Of a DNA stretch of 22,822 bases, positions 1 to 7,538 are shown in pieces. Positions within the stretch are counted from its first letter, which is position 1. Every line of letters begins with the position of its first letter. The DNA lies in assembly GCA_036508635.1 (NCBI GenBank), contig DATCGY010000120.1, forward strand, positions 1-22,822, in the 5' to 3' direction. The notes under the pieces were generated by a model. The model did no database searches and was not told the origin of the DNA. It saw only the letters and a program-made list of their open reading frames with translations. Made by a program: the position numbers and the translations under genes. The stretch comes from FEN-727 sp036508635 (lineage in GTDB: Bacteria > Actinomycetota > Geothermincolia > Fen-727 > Anoxymicrobiaceae).

Positions 1-267
1 CAACCTTATCACTTCCTTGCATCCGCATATGTAATCGTTAAGACGCAGGAAGGGCTTGAGAACTTACAGTCAGTAAGGAAAACGCCTTGATCCGGATTGC
101 ATCCCGGCGCTGAAGGGGGCACGCGGCCGGTGCCCGGCACTTCATGCCTCGCGTAGCCGTATCAGCATTCGGTTGCTACCCTTGTCCATCGATCGGGCCT
201 GTTCATGTAGACTTTCGTTATAGATGATGTGTCTAAACGTCCTTTGATTGCGGAGTAGTGATAGGCG
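1..267. other. left-edge region without a confident gene
   Basis: Frame 1 of the + strand is open from the window edge to a TGA at 88-90. These 29 codons could be the 3' end of a gene lying mostly outside, but nothing in them is recognisable. A 6-bp stem (GGGCAC 117-122 with GTGCCC 130-135, 7-nt loop) follows, without a T-run. A TATAGA hexamer at 219-224 could be a -10 box for the next gene, but I see no matching -35. Base composition is less GC-rich than in the genes. Confidence 0.3.
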
Positions 268-1152
268 ATGCTGGAAGGCCTCTTGAGAAGAATGCTCGAG
301 TCTGCTGCGAAAGCAGCATCTTCGACAGCCCTGGGCGGAGTACTTGCCGACGCGCTTGCAGTCATGCTGGCTGGTACGGTGAGCTTTTCGCACAAACCGG
401 ACGCGTGCGCCGCGGCGGGCCAGGCGCTGGCCGACCTGGGCTTCGATATAGATGCGCTCTCCTGCTACTCGAAGGCGGTCCGCCTCGAGCCGACCAATGC
501 GTTGGCGTGGTACGGAAAAGGCGTGCTCCTGTATCGCATGGGGAGATATGCGGAGGCCGAGCGATGCCTCCAGATAGCGGCTGAGTCGAGCGCGTCGGAA
601 GAGTGGACGCCATCGTTCTGGTACTGGAGGGCGCAGGCGCTCATAGAGCTCGCGCGCGACCTCGACGCCATCGCCTGCCTGGACAAGGCACTGGATATCG
701 ACCCCGGCTTCGCGGACGCGTGGGAGTCCATGGGTATCTGCTTCCATTACTCCGGCAAGTTCGAAGAGGCGTTGATCTGCTACGACAGGACCATAGACAT
801 CATCCCCGTGCACAGCTCGGCCTGGCTCAACAGGGGGTACGCACTTGCAAGGCTCGAGCGCCACGACGAAGCGATGCGAAGCTTCGACCAGGCTTTGCGA
901 TACGACCCTGAGTGCGTCGAAGGGTGGATTGGAAAGGGCCATGTCCTGGAAGTCTACGGGCAGCTGGAGGAGGCGATAAGCCTGTACGACCGCGCCCTGC
1001 TTATCGACCCGGAATGTGTCGATGCGCTTATGGACAAGGCCGATTGTCTCGAGGAGCTCGGGCGGCACGAGGAAGCCGAACAGTGCCTCGACACGGTGGT
1101 AAGCCTCGAGGTCCGAGACCTCGATCTTTTGCTGTCCGGCCACGTGCTCTGA
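268..1152 (+). CDS. tetratricopeptide (TPR) repeat protein
   Basis: 294 residues. After an alanine-rich N-terminal stretch (about 1-43) there are about seven TPR units of 34 residues, roughly at 44-77, 78-111, 116-147, 148-181, 182-215, 216-249 and 250-283. They show the typical pattern of W/G/Y in helix A, a 'EEAI..YD.AL' helix B and a closing 'DP' (for example LYDRALLIDPEC near 239-250). TPRs form a superhelical scaffold for protein-protein contacts, so the protein is an adaptor rather than an enzyme; the partner is unknown. There is no clear signal peptide; residues 20-38 are moderately hydrophobic. ATG 268 is preceded by GGAG at 252-255 (spacing 12), which is weak, and ATG 292 is a possible alternative. 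The next gene starts 28 nt downstream, so the two are probably co-transcribed. Confidence 0.85.
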   Translation: MLEGLLRRMLESAAKAASSTALGGVLADALAVMLAGTVSFSHKPDACAAAGQALADLGFDIDALSCYSKAVRLEPTNALAWYGKGVLLYRMGRYAEAERCLQIAAESSASEEWTPSFWYWRAQALIELARDLDAIACLDKALDIDPGFADAWESMGICFHYSGKFEEALICYDRTIDIIPVHSSAWLNRGYALARLERHDEAMRSFDQALRYDPECVEGWIGKGHVLEVYGQLEEAISLYDRALLIDPECVDALMDKADCLEELGRHEEAEQCLDTVVSLEVRDLDLLLSGHVL

Positions 1153-1180
1153 TGAGAGCGTGAGCAACCCGAGGTAACCC

Positions 1181-2419
1181 ATGGAATTTCCGCGCCTGGT
1201 AACTGTCAGGCAGACACTTCACAGTGACGCGCTCGCCGATCCCGCCGGACGGGTCGATTCAGGTCTCGAGGCGCTGGGCCTTCCCGGAGAGCTTCCTTCG
1301 GGCAGCCGAGTCGCCGTCGCGGTCGGGAGCAGGAATATCGACGGCCTGGCTGTTGTCGTATCCAGGCTCATCGAGCGACTTTTCGAGGCCGGCTGTTCGC
1401 CTTTCGTGGTGCCCGCGATGGGGTCTCACGGCGGCGCGACGGCCAGCGGCCAGGTGGCGGTACTTCGCAGCCTGGGAGTGGATTGGCAGCGTCTGGGCGC
1501 GCCAATAGTCTCGAGCATGCGGGCAGTGCTGCTGGGCACGACCCCGGGTGGGGTCGAAGCTTACATCGACCGCAACGCGCTGGAGGCGGACGCGATAATC
1601 GTAGTCAACCGTGTGGCGCCCCACACCGGTTACTCGGGCGACGTTCAGAGCGGGGTTGTCAAGATGCTCGCTGTAGGGTTGGGGAAAGACGTAGGGGCAG
1701 CGGCGCTGCACAAGCACGGCTTCGCGTCGGGGCACCTCATAGGTGAGGTTGCCGACCTGGTAATCGAGAAAACGCCGGTGCTTGCCGCGGTGGCGCTTGT
1801 CGAAGACGGGACAAATAAGATCTCAAGGGTCGAGGTGCTCCACCGGGGCGATATGAGGGCATGCGAGCCGGGGCTCCTGGAGCTCGCCCGCTCGATGTGG
1901 CCTCGCATACCCGTGAAGAGCGCCGACGTCCTGATCGTCGATGAGATCGGCAAGGACATCTCGGGCACCGGGATGGACCCTCTCGTAACCGGCCGGGGCA
2001 AAAACCTGCCCCCTGGAGAATCGCATGTCTTCACGACGACGTGCCTTGTCGCCCTCTCTCTCACACCGGGGTCCGGCGGGAACGCGACTGGCGTAGGCCA
2101 TGCTGATATAATCAGCACCAGGCTTTTCGAGGGAATCGATCACGAGGTCACCCGAAGGAACGTGATGACTTCCGGAGCACTCGAAAGAGCCAGAATACCG
2201 CTCGTGGCAGGTTCCGACCGTGAAGCCTTACGAATAGCCCTGGAGCGCGTCGAAGGCGGCGCTGCCGCTACGCCCGGGATCGTCAGGATTCGGAACACCC
2301 GCAACCTGGAGGAGATCCAGGTGTCCACAACGCTCTTGCCCGAGGTAATGGGTGTCGAGGGCATGACCGTTGGTCCCGAGCGGGAGCTCGCTTTCGACCG
2401 TGACGGCAATATAATCTGA
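1181..2419 (+). CDS. LarA-like (DUF2088) protein, lactate-racemase superfamily
   Basis: 412 residues, similar to nickel-dependent lactate racemase LarA and its DUF2088 relatives. Visible signatures are MGSHGGAT, resembling the LarA loop carrying a catalytic His, and a central block NRVAPHTGYSGDVQSG followed by VVKMLAVGLGK, typical of the family's second conserved region with His and Lys. LarA uses a nickel pincer nucleotide cofactor made by LarB, LarC and LarE. None of these is in the window, and many DUF2088 relatives act on other 2-hydroxy acids or have no known substrate, so a precise reaction cannot be assigned. The start is supported by GAGG at 1171-1174, 6 nt before the ATG. It lies between the TPR gene and the duplicated CxxC gene with short gaps, suggesting one transcript. 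Confidence 0.8.
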   Translation: MEFPRLVTVRQTLHSDALADPAGRVDSGLEALGLPGELPSGSRVAVAVGSRNIDGLAVVVSRLIERLFEAGCSPFVVPAMGSHGGATASGQVAVLRSLGVDWQRLGAPIVSSMRAVLLGTTPGGVEAYIDRNALEADAIIVVNRVAPHTGYSGDVQSGVVKMLAVGLGKDVGAAALHKHGFASGHLIGEVADLVIEKTPVLAAVALVEDGTNKISRVEVLHRGDMRACEPGLLELARSMWPRIPVKSADVLIVDEIGKDISGTGMDPLVTGRGKNLPPGESHVFTTTCLVALSLTPGSGGNATGVGHADIISTRLFEGIDHEVTRRNVMTSGALERARIPLVAGSDREALRIALERVEGGAAATPGIVRIRNTRNLEEIQVSTTLLPEVMGVEGMTVGPERELAFDRDGNII

Positions 2420-2434
2420 GGGCCTCGCGGGCCC
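2420..2434 (+). other. short intergenic stem-loop
   Basis: GGGCC (2420-2424) pairs with GGCCC (2430-2434) around a 5-nt loop, directly after the stop codon of the LarA-like gene. There is no T-run. It abuts the ATG at 2435, one reason to prefer the downstream GTG start for the next gene. Confidence 0.4.
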
Positions 2435-2467
2435 ATGCGGAGAAGAGGTTCGGGGAGGCGGAGAGAA

Positions 2468-3547
2468 GTGCTGCTAAGCAGGTGTGGTGAGTGTGGCGCG
2501 CCTCTTGTTCTAAGGGCTTTCGGCTGCTGGAACCCCGATGGGACGATAACGGCAAAACCTTACGGTCACAGCCTCCGTGTATCGTTCATCGAACAGGGAG
2601 AGCTGACCGCTCTTGTCGACGGCATATCATCAAGCATCGGTTACCCGATCGATAAGCTCGTCGTTGAAGGAGAGCGCAAGGCGAACGGAGGCAGCGTCGA
2701 CGAGATGCTCTCGAAGAAGCGCGGACTCATCAGGTCAGTCGCTCACAGCGCAATCGGCGTGCCGGTCGCTATAAAGATCATCACGGATGTGGCCATCGGA
2801 CTCGGACACGGCCGGTCAGAGATCCTCGAGCACAAGCGGGGCAAGCTCATCCGGGTTCGAGTAAGCGAACCTTACAACGCGGCACTCGCGACTGGTGACC
2901 TTCTGGGCACGTACGAGGCCCACTTCCTCATGACGGCGGTAGCTTCGTGGCAGGTAGAAGGAGACTCGGTCGTTATAACCATCGAGAAAGACCACGACGG
3001 GATGACCTGGCAAGATCCCACCCGGCTCGCGCTGAAGAAGATGCCCACGTTCGAGGGGCACGTCGAGTTCGAAAGGTGCGGCCGGTGCGACGTGCCCCTC
3101 GAGATGACCCGCAAGGTCTCGTGGAACACGAGCAGGGGCATCATCACAAACAATGCTTCGGGCGTGAGGCAGGTCATGATAATAGTCGAGGCTATCAACG
3201 CGGTCATCCGCGAGCTGACATGGGAGCTCGGGGAGACCATCCCGGACATGGTCCGGGAAGCGGAGCAAGCATATGTCGCCAGCGAGATGGTTGGAACCGA
3301 GCTCGAGGGAACCGCGGAGACGTACGCGCAGCTCTTGAGCGACATGACGGTGTTCGGGCAGGGCAACCCCGTCGAGGTAACAAAGGATGGGGTCCTTCTG
3401 ACCGTCAGGGTGGACAACCCGTTCTGCGAACCCCTGATCGCGGGAAGGATCGCCGGCTTCTACCAGGCGGTGGAAGGCGTAGAGACCAACGTCATATGGA
3501 GCCCCGGCACCAACGGTTACACAGTGATCCAGGCCTGGCCTGTGTGA
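2468..3547 (+). CDS. unrecognised protein with two tandem CxxC-headed repeats
   Basis: I do not recognise this family. With the GTG start the protein has 359 residues. It is an internal duplication. Unit 1 begins CGECGAPL (Cys 6 and 9) and unit 2 begins CGRCDVPL (Cys 204 and 207). Each continues with a WN..G.I motif (about 21-28 and 219-226), a helical stretch, then a strand-rich end containing VRV..P[YF] followed about 8 residues later by G..[AL]G.Y/FxA (about 128-150 and 311-332) and an aromatic-led strand pair. Two CxxC pairs could bind one zinc in a dimeric or pseudo-dimeric arrangement (inference). There is no signal peptide or membrane segment. GTG 2468 is preferred over ATG 2435 because GGGGAGG (2452-2458) sits 9 nt upstream, while the ATG has no ribosome binding site and abuts a stem-loop. 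Confidence 0.7.
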   Translation: MLLSRCGECGAPLVLRAFGCWNPDGTITAKPYGHSLRVSFIEQGELTALVDGISSSIGYPIDKLVVEGERKANGGSVDEMLSKKRGLIRSVAHSAIGVPVAIKIITDVAIGLGHGRSEILEHKRGKLIRVRVSEPYNAALATGDLLGTYEAHFLMTAVASWQVEGDSVVITIEKDHDGMTWQDPTRLALKKMPTFEGHVEFERCGRCDVPLEMTRKVSWNTSRGIITNNASGVRQVMIIVEAINAVIRELTWELGETIPDMVREAEQAYVASEMVGTELEGTAETYAQLLSDMTVFGQGNPVEVTKDGVLLTVRVDNPFCEPLIAGRIAGFYQAVEGVETNVIWSPGTNGYTVIQAWPV

Positions 3548-3662
3548 GCCGCTCCTGAACCCCGGTAAGTAACTCCGACCGGCCAGTCTTGCGATTGTTC
3601 CCAAAACTGGATAATCTACCCACTTGTAGAGATGCCTTTTTGGATTTAAATGAACCCTTTGG
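3548..3662 (+). promoter_or_regulatory. possible promoter/operator of the oxidoreductase gene
   Basis: This 115-nt gap is more AT-rich than its surroundings. TTGCGA (3589-3594) and GATAAT (3610-3615) resemble -35 and -10 boxes, though the 15-nt spacer is short. A small inverted repeat, TCTAC (3615-3619) and GTAGA (3626-3630), overlaps the -10 end and could be an operator. It is followed by T5 at 3637-3641, so a weak terminator for the upstream gene is an alternative reading. Confidence 0.35.
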
Positions 3663-3677
3663 ATGGAGGCGAGTCGA

Positions 3678-5066
3678 TTGGCGGAAAGATTTGACGCAAT
3701 AGTCGTTGGAGCCGGCATTGCGGGGCTAGGCGTTGCCGGTATGCTGCAGCGCGGCGGCCTGAACACCGCATGCATCGAGAAAGACCCCATTGCCGGAGGC
3801 AGGATGCAGGGGTACGACCTCGAGGGTGGCTGGAGGCTCGACATAGGCCTTCACATGGCCGAGCTCGGGGACGCATCATCCGCTGACGAGCTGGTGAAGG
3901 CGGTAGGCAAAGAGGTCGAGTGGGCGTCGTTCTCCGAGACGGTCGAGATGTGGCGCAACGGCAAGTGGCAGACACTCCAGGAGATGATCATAGCGGCCCC
4001 CGAGGACATCGAGGACATCAAGCGTCTCATGAAGACGATCGCCAGGATGGACGACGTCACCCTCGAGGCGACCGACCTGATGAGCTGGGGCGACTGGCTC
4101 GCCGATAACGGCGCGGGCCCCGTGACCCGGGAACTCTTCGAGGTAAATGGGATGATCATGACCACGGTGCCGGATCCTTACGGCATGTCGGCCGGAGAGA
4201 TCCTGTACATATCAAGGGACAACCTCAGGAAGAAGAAGAACGTCCTCACCGCCGCGTATCCAAAGGGCGGCATGCTCGGTATCATCAACCCGCAGCGTGA
4301 GGCATTCGAGGAGGCCGGCGGCACCCTGATGCTCAACACGACGGTCGATTCGGTGCTGTTCGACGGCAACAAGGCCAAGGGCGTCTCCCTGAGGAAGAAG
4401 AGCCTGTCGCCTTACACAAACTGGTTCTACATGGACGACCTATGGTCGATAGAGGCGCCGGTCGTCATCTGCGCCCTGCCGCTCTGGAGCCTCGACGCGG
4501 TGCTCGACACGAACGCCGAGTCTTCGCCGCTCCCCGAGTGGTGGATAAAGCGCTACAAAGACCTCAAGTACCAGACTACGGGCCTCATCGGCTACACGGT
4601 GGCCCTGAGCGAGCCCGTCTACGACAAGCCGAACTTCCTCGGCGCACTGACCCTCGACCACACGGGCATGCCTTTCCAGGCGTTCGTCCCGTCGGCGTAT
4701 GACCCCGAGGTCGCACCCGAGGGCAAGTCGCTTCTCCAGACCGACTGCGTCGTCGAGCCCGAGCAGATATTCGACAAGTTCGAGCTCGAGCGCCTGCTCG
4801 GCTCGATGTGGCTGGACATCCAGGAGATGTTCCCGGGCATCGACGAGAAGGTCGAGTGGAAGTTCGCCTACAAGTGCATGGGATGCGACGGACTGGCCCG
4901 CAAGCCCGGGCAGGTCGGCGCTTTCAAGCCCGACGTAGTGGCGCCGGGTGTCCAGGGACTGTACTTCGCGGGCGACACGTACCGCGGACGCGGGCTCGCG
5001 CTCAACAGCGCGGCTCTTTCGGGCAAGAACTGCGCCGAGAAGATCCTCGAGAAGTACGGCCGCTAG
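3678..5066 (+). CDS. phytoene-desaturase-like FAD-dependent oxidoreductase
   Basis: About 462 residues. The N-terminus has a Rossmann dinucleotide-binding motif, VVGAGIAGLGVAGML, followed by IEKDPIAGGRM, the GG..R pattern of the amine-oxidase/phytoene desaturase superfamily. The C-terminus has the matching FAD-contacting segment GLYFAGDTYRGRGLALNSA, ending in a helix. Family members desaturate, saturate or isomerise polyenes and other lipids (carotenoid desaturases, retinol saturase), but the substrate cannot be read from sequence. No signal peptide is visible. TTG 3678 is preferred, with GGAGG (3665-3669) 8 nt upstream; ATG 3663 would add five residues but has no upstream ribosome binding site. 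The acyl-CoA dehydrogenase gene follows after 87 nt with no terminator between, so the pair may act in one lipid-like pathway (inference). Confidence 0.8.
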   Translation: MAERFDAIVVGAGIAGLGVAGMLQRGGLNTACIEKDPIAGGRMQGYDLEGGWRLDIGLHMAELGDASSADELVKAVGKEVEWASFSETVEMWRNGKWQTLQEMIIAAPEDIEDIKRLMKTIARMDDVTLEATDLMSWGDWLADNGAGPVTRELFEVNGMIMTTVPDPYGMSAGEILYISRDNLRKKKNVLTAAYPKGGMLGIINPQREAFEEAGGTLMLNTTVDSVLFDGNKAKGVSLRKKSLSPYTNWFYMDDLWSIEAPVVICALPLWSLDAVLDTNAESSPLPEWWIKRYKDLKYQTTGLIGYTVALSEPVYDKPNFLGALTLDHTGMPFQAFVPSAYDPEVAPEGKSLLQTDCVVEPEQIFDKFELERLLGSMWLDIQEMFPGIDEKVEWKFAYKCMGCDGLARKPGQVGAFKPDVVAPGVQGLYFAGDTYRGRGLALNSAALSGKNCAEKILEKYGR

Positions 5067-5153
5067 CAACAGCCACGTTTACACTCGAGCGGGAATCAAC
5101 CAGGAGATTCAAGCGCGCCCTGACGCGCGGGAAGTAAAGATCGAGGAGGAAGG

Positions 5154-6314
5154 ATGGATTTTGACCTCAGCGAGGAACAAATAGCGTTCAAACAGCAGTG
5201 CAAGGAGTTCGCCACAAAAGAGATCAAGCCGTATCTCGAAGAGCACGACCGCGAAAGCACCTTCTTCTGGGAGGGCTGGAAAAAGATGGGCCAGTTCGGC
5301 CTGCTCGGCCTACCGTTTCCCGAGGAGTACGGCGGCTCGGACGCGGGCGCCCTTACAACCACTGTAGCAATGGAAGGTTTCGCTGCCGGCGGAGCCGACT
5401 GGGGAATATGCCTGTCGTGGGGCGCCAACACTATCATCGGTGGGATAGGCCTGTGGAAACTCGGCACCGAAGCGCAGAAGCAGAAGTACCTGGTCCCACT
5501 TGCGGCCGGCGAGATCATCAGCTGTTTCGGCCTTACCGAGCCGGACGCCGGCTCGGACGCGGCTTCCGTCCAGACGAGCGCCAAGAAAGTCGGCGATAAG
5601 TATCTCCTCAACGGTAGCAAGATCTTTATCACCAACGCGCCGATCGCGGACATCTGCATCGTCGTGGCCGTCACCGATAAGGAAAAAGGCCCCAAGGGTG
5701 GAATAAGCACGTTCATAGTCGAGAAAGACTTTCCCGGGTTCAGGGTAGGCAAGCACCTCGACAAGATGGGCTGCCGCACCTCGCCGACCAGCGAGCTCTT
5801 CTTCGAGGACTGCGAAGTCCCCGAGGAAAACCTCCTCGGCGAACTGGGCCATGGCTTCATCGCCGTCGCGAAGGAGTCCCTCGAGTGGGAGCGCTCGGTA
5901 ATGGTAGCCCCGCACATCGGCCTGATGGAAGCGAACCTCGAGGACTGCGTCTCTTACGCTAAGGAGCGCAAACAGTTCGGCCAGCCGATCGCGAACTTCC
6001 AGGCGATCCAGCACAAGCTCGCCGACATCAAGATTGCGATGGACGCTTCACGCATGATGATATATCGAGCCGCGTGGCTTAAAGACCAGGGGCGTCCGGC
6101 CGAGATGGAATCCGCGATAGCGAAGCTGTTCAGCTCCGAGGTCGCGAGCAAGGCCGCGAGCGAAGCCGTCCAGATATTCGGCGGTTACGGTTACACGCGA
6201 GAGAACCGCGTGGAGCGCGTCTTCCGTGATTCGAAGCTGGGCGAGATCGGCGGCGGCACCTCCGAGATCCAGAGGATGATCATCAGCCGCATGCTCCTCA
6301 AGGGCTCCCGCTAG
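5154..6314 (+). CDS. acyl-CoA dehydrogenase (isovaleryl/long-chain type active site)
   Basis: 386 residues, the full length of the family. It would oxidise an acyl-CoA to the trans-2-enoyl-CoA using FAD, passing electrons to electron-transfer flavoprotein. Visible signatures are CFGLTEPDAGSDAAS (flavin/substrate region), KERKQFGQPIANFQAIQHKL, and the C-terminal QIFGGYGYTRENRVERVFRD. The usual YEGT catalytic-Glu motif of short- and medium-chain enzymes is replaced by IGGGTSEIQR. A Glu in LEWERSVM (residue 246) instead sits where isovaleryl-CoA and long-chain dehydrogenases carry their base. This argues for a branched or longer acyl substrate (inference from family knowledge). The ATG is preceded by a very strong GAGGAGGAAGG. 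A terminator follows 25 nt after the stop. Confidence 0.9.
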   Translation: MDFDLSEEQIAFKQQCKEFATKEIKPYLEEHDRESTFFWEGWKKMGQFGLLGLPFPEEYGGSDAGALTTTVAMEGFAAGGADWGICLSWGANTIIGGIGLWKLGTEAQKQKYLVPLAAGEIISCFGLTEPDAGSDAASVQTSAKKVGDKYLLNGSKIFITNAPIADICIVVAVTDKEKGPKGGISTFIVEKDFPGFRVGKHLDKMGCRTSPTSELFFEDCEVPEENLLGELGHGFIAVAKESLEWERSVMVAPHIGLMEANLEDCVSYAKERKQFGQPIANFQAIQHKLADIKIAMDASRMMIYRAAWLKDQGRPAEMESAIAKLFSSEVASKAASEAVQIFGGYGYTRENRVERVFRDSKLGEIGGGTSEIQRMIISRMLLKGSR

Positions 6315-6338
6315 ATTACATAAGCCCGCAAGGGATTC

Positions 6339-6377
6339 GAGGGCCATCTTCCGAAATGGAATGTGGCCCTCTTTTTT
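6339..6377 (+). terminator. rho-independent terminator after acyl-CoA dehydrogenase
   Basis: GAGGGCCA (6339-6346) pairs perfectly with TGGCCCTC (6364-6371). An inner TTCC/GGAA stem (6349-6352 with 6358-6361) closes on a GAAAT loop, and six T residues follow (6372-6377). This separates the acyl-CoA dehydrogenase unit from ispE. Confidence 0.9.
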
Positions 6378-6435
6378 ATGGGGGAGGATACTGGCATCGA
6401 CACAGTTCGAAGCCCGAGAGCGCAAGGAGGACTGG

Positions 6436-7344
6436 ATGCTCGGGGCGAAGGTGATGGCTCGAGCCAAGATAAACCTGTTTCTCGAGGTCGGCGCGCGACG
6501 CGCCGACGGCTACCACGATATCCGCTCCGTGATGCAGGCGCTCGATCTCTCGGACGAGCTCTACTTCCGCCGTACTGACGGATCGGCCGGGCGAATCGTC
6601 ATAAGGTGCAACGATACGTGCGTGCCCTCAACCGCGGAGAACCTGGTCTGGAAATCGATCGAAGAATTCGATTCGAGGACAAGTGTGATCGCGGGTGGGG
6701 GAATCGACGTGCTCATCAACAAGAGAATACCGGTCGGCGCCGGGCTCGCCGGGGGGAGCGCCGACGCAGCCGCGACGTTCCTGGCGCTGGACCATATGTT
6801 CGAGCTCGACATCCCCCCGGATGAGCTCGCGGACATGGGAGCCGCCGTCGGCTCGGACGTGCCTTTCTGCCTGCTTGGCGGCACGGCACTCGTCTCCGGA
6901 AGGGGGGAGAGAGTCGAGCGCCTCGAGCCCATGCCGCGGGTCCAGGTAGTCCTGGCCTCGCCAGGTGAGGAAGCCTCCACAAAGGTGGTCTACGACAGGT
7001 TCGACGCGCTTGAGCCGGCGGCCGGCAGCCCCGCGGAGATGGAAGTGGCGTTCAACAAGCTGATCGCAGGCATAAGTACCCACGACTTCGACAGCATCTG
7101 CTCCAGCTTGCGGAACAGTCTCGAGCCGGCGACCACCGCACCCGAGCAGGTAGAGCGATACAAAGAGATCGCCCGGCAGGCAGGGGCGCTAGTGGCCATG
7201 ATGGCGGGAAGCGGGCCTACCGTCTTCGCCCTTGTCTCCGGAATGGAGGAAGCAGCCGAAGTCGCATGGGAGCTCGAGAAGGCGGCGCCGATTACCATAG
7301 TGACCAGCTTCACCGGCCGGGGCGCCGAGCTCTCTAAGGTATGA
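6436..7344 (+). CDS. ispE: 4-diphosphocytidyl-2-C-methyl-D-erythritol kinase
   Basis: IspE phosphorylates CDP-methylerythritol with ATP in the MEP pathway to isoprenoid precursors. It is a cytosolic GHMP kinase of about 302 residues. Near the N-terminus ARAKINLFLEVGARRADGYH is the classic IspE signature. The ATP-binding loop is PVGAGLAGGSADAAA, followed by GSDVPFCLLGGTAL, and the C-terminal GHMP motif is MMAGSGPTVFAL. ATG 6436 is chosen because AAGGAGG lies just upstream (GGAGG 6426-6430, spacing 5). An in-frame ATG at 6361 overlaps the preceding terminator and would add 25 unrelated residues; ATG 6454 is a shorter alternative. In many actinobacteria ispE follows rsmA, which is not seen here. 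A tRNA gene begins 10 nt after the stop. Confidence 0.95.
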   Translation: MLGAKVMARAKINLFLEVGARRADGYHDIRSVMQALDLSDELYFRRTDGSAGRIVIRCNDTCVPSTAENLVWKSIEEFDSRTSVIAGGGIDVLINKRIPVGAGLAGGSADAAATFLALDHMFELDIPPDELADMGAAVGSDVPFCLLGGTALVSGRGERVERLEPMPRVQVVLASPGEEASTKVVYDRFDALEPAAGSPAEMEVAFNKLIAGISTHDFDSICSSLRNSLEPATTAPEQVERYKEIARQAGALVAMMAGSGPTVFALVSGMEEAAEVAWELEKAAPITIVTSFTGRGAELSKV

Positions 7345-7354
7345 TATACCCGGA

Positions 7355-7428
<74 letters not shown>

Positions 7429-7538
7429 GCTGATAATAGAATATGCAGGATTCGAACCAAAGCAATCAGACCAGATTCTGTAATTCCGGTACAATTGACT
7501 AGCGCTGGCTTCGGTGCACTTTCGAAGGGCTCGTGGTC
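7429..7538 (+). promoter_or_regulatory. tRNA-glmU spacer with T-arm inverted repeat and possible -10 box
   Basis: GCAGGATTCGAACC at 7445-7458 is a perfect 14-nt reverse complement of tRNA-Gln bases 7404-7417, so the spacer could pair with the T-arm. TACAAT at 7490-7495 resembles a -10 box for glmU, but I find no good -35 at 16-18 nt. AAGGG at 7525-7529 is the likely glmU ribosome binding site. Confidence 0.4.

Noticed and set aside
1..90. Possible 3' end of an upstream gene in frame 1
   Set aside because: Only 29 codons are visible, with no recognisable motif and no ribosomal or composition evidence; kept as a note, not called as a gene.
142..1182. Long open frame on the minus strand opposite the TPR gene
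   Set aside because: It is an antisense shadow caused by GC-rich third codon positions; the + strand shows clear TPR repeats, and the minus product has no recognisable motif.
2816..3844. 342-codon minus-strand open frame across the CxxC gene and the next promoter region
   Set aside because: It crosses two + strand genes and an AT-rich gap; composition is Arg/His/Leu/Val-biased as expected of an antisense frame.
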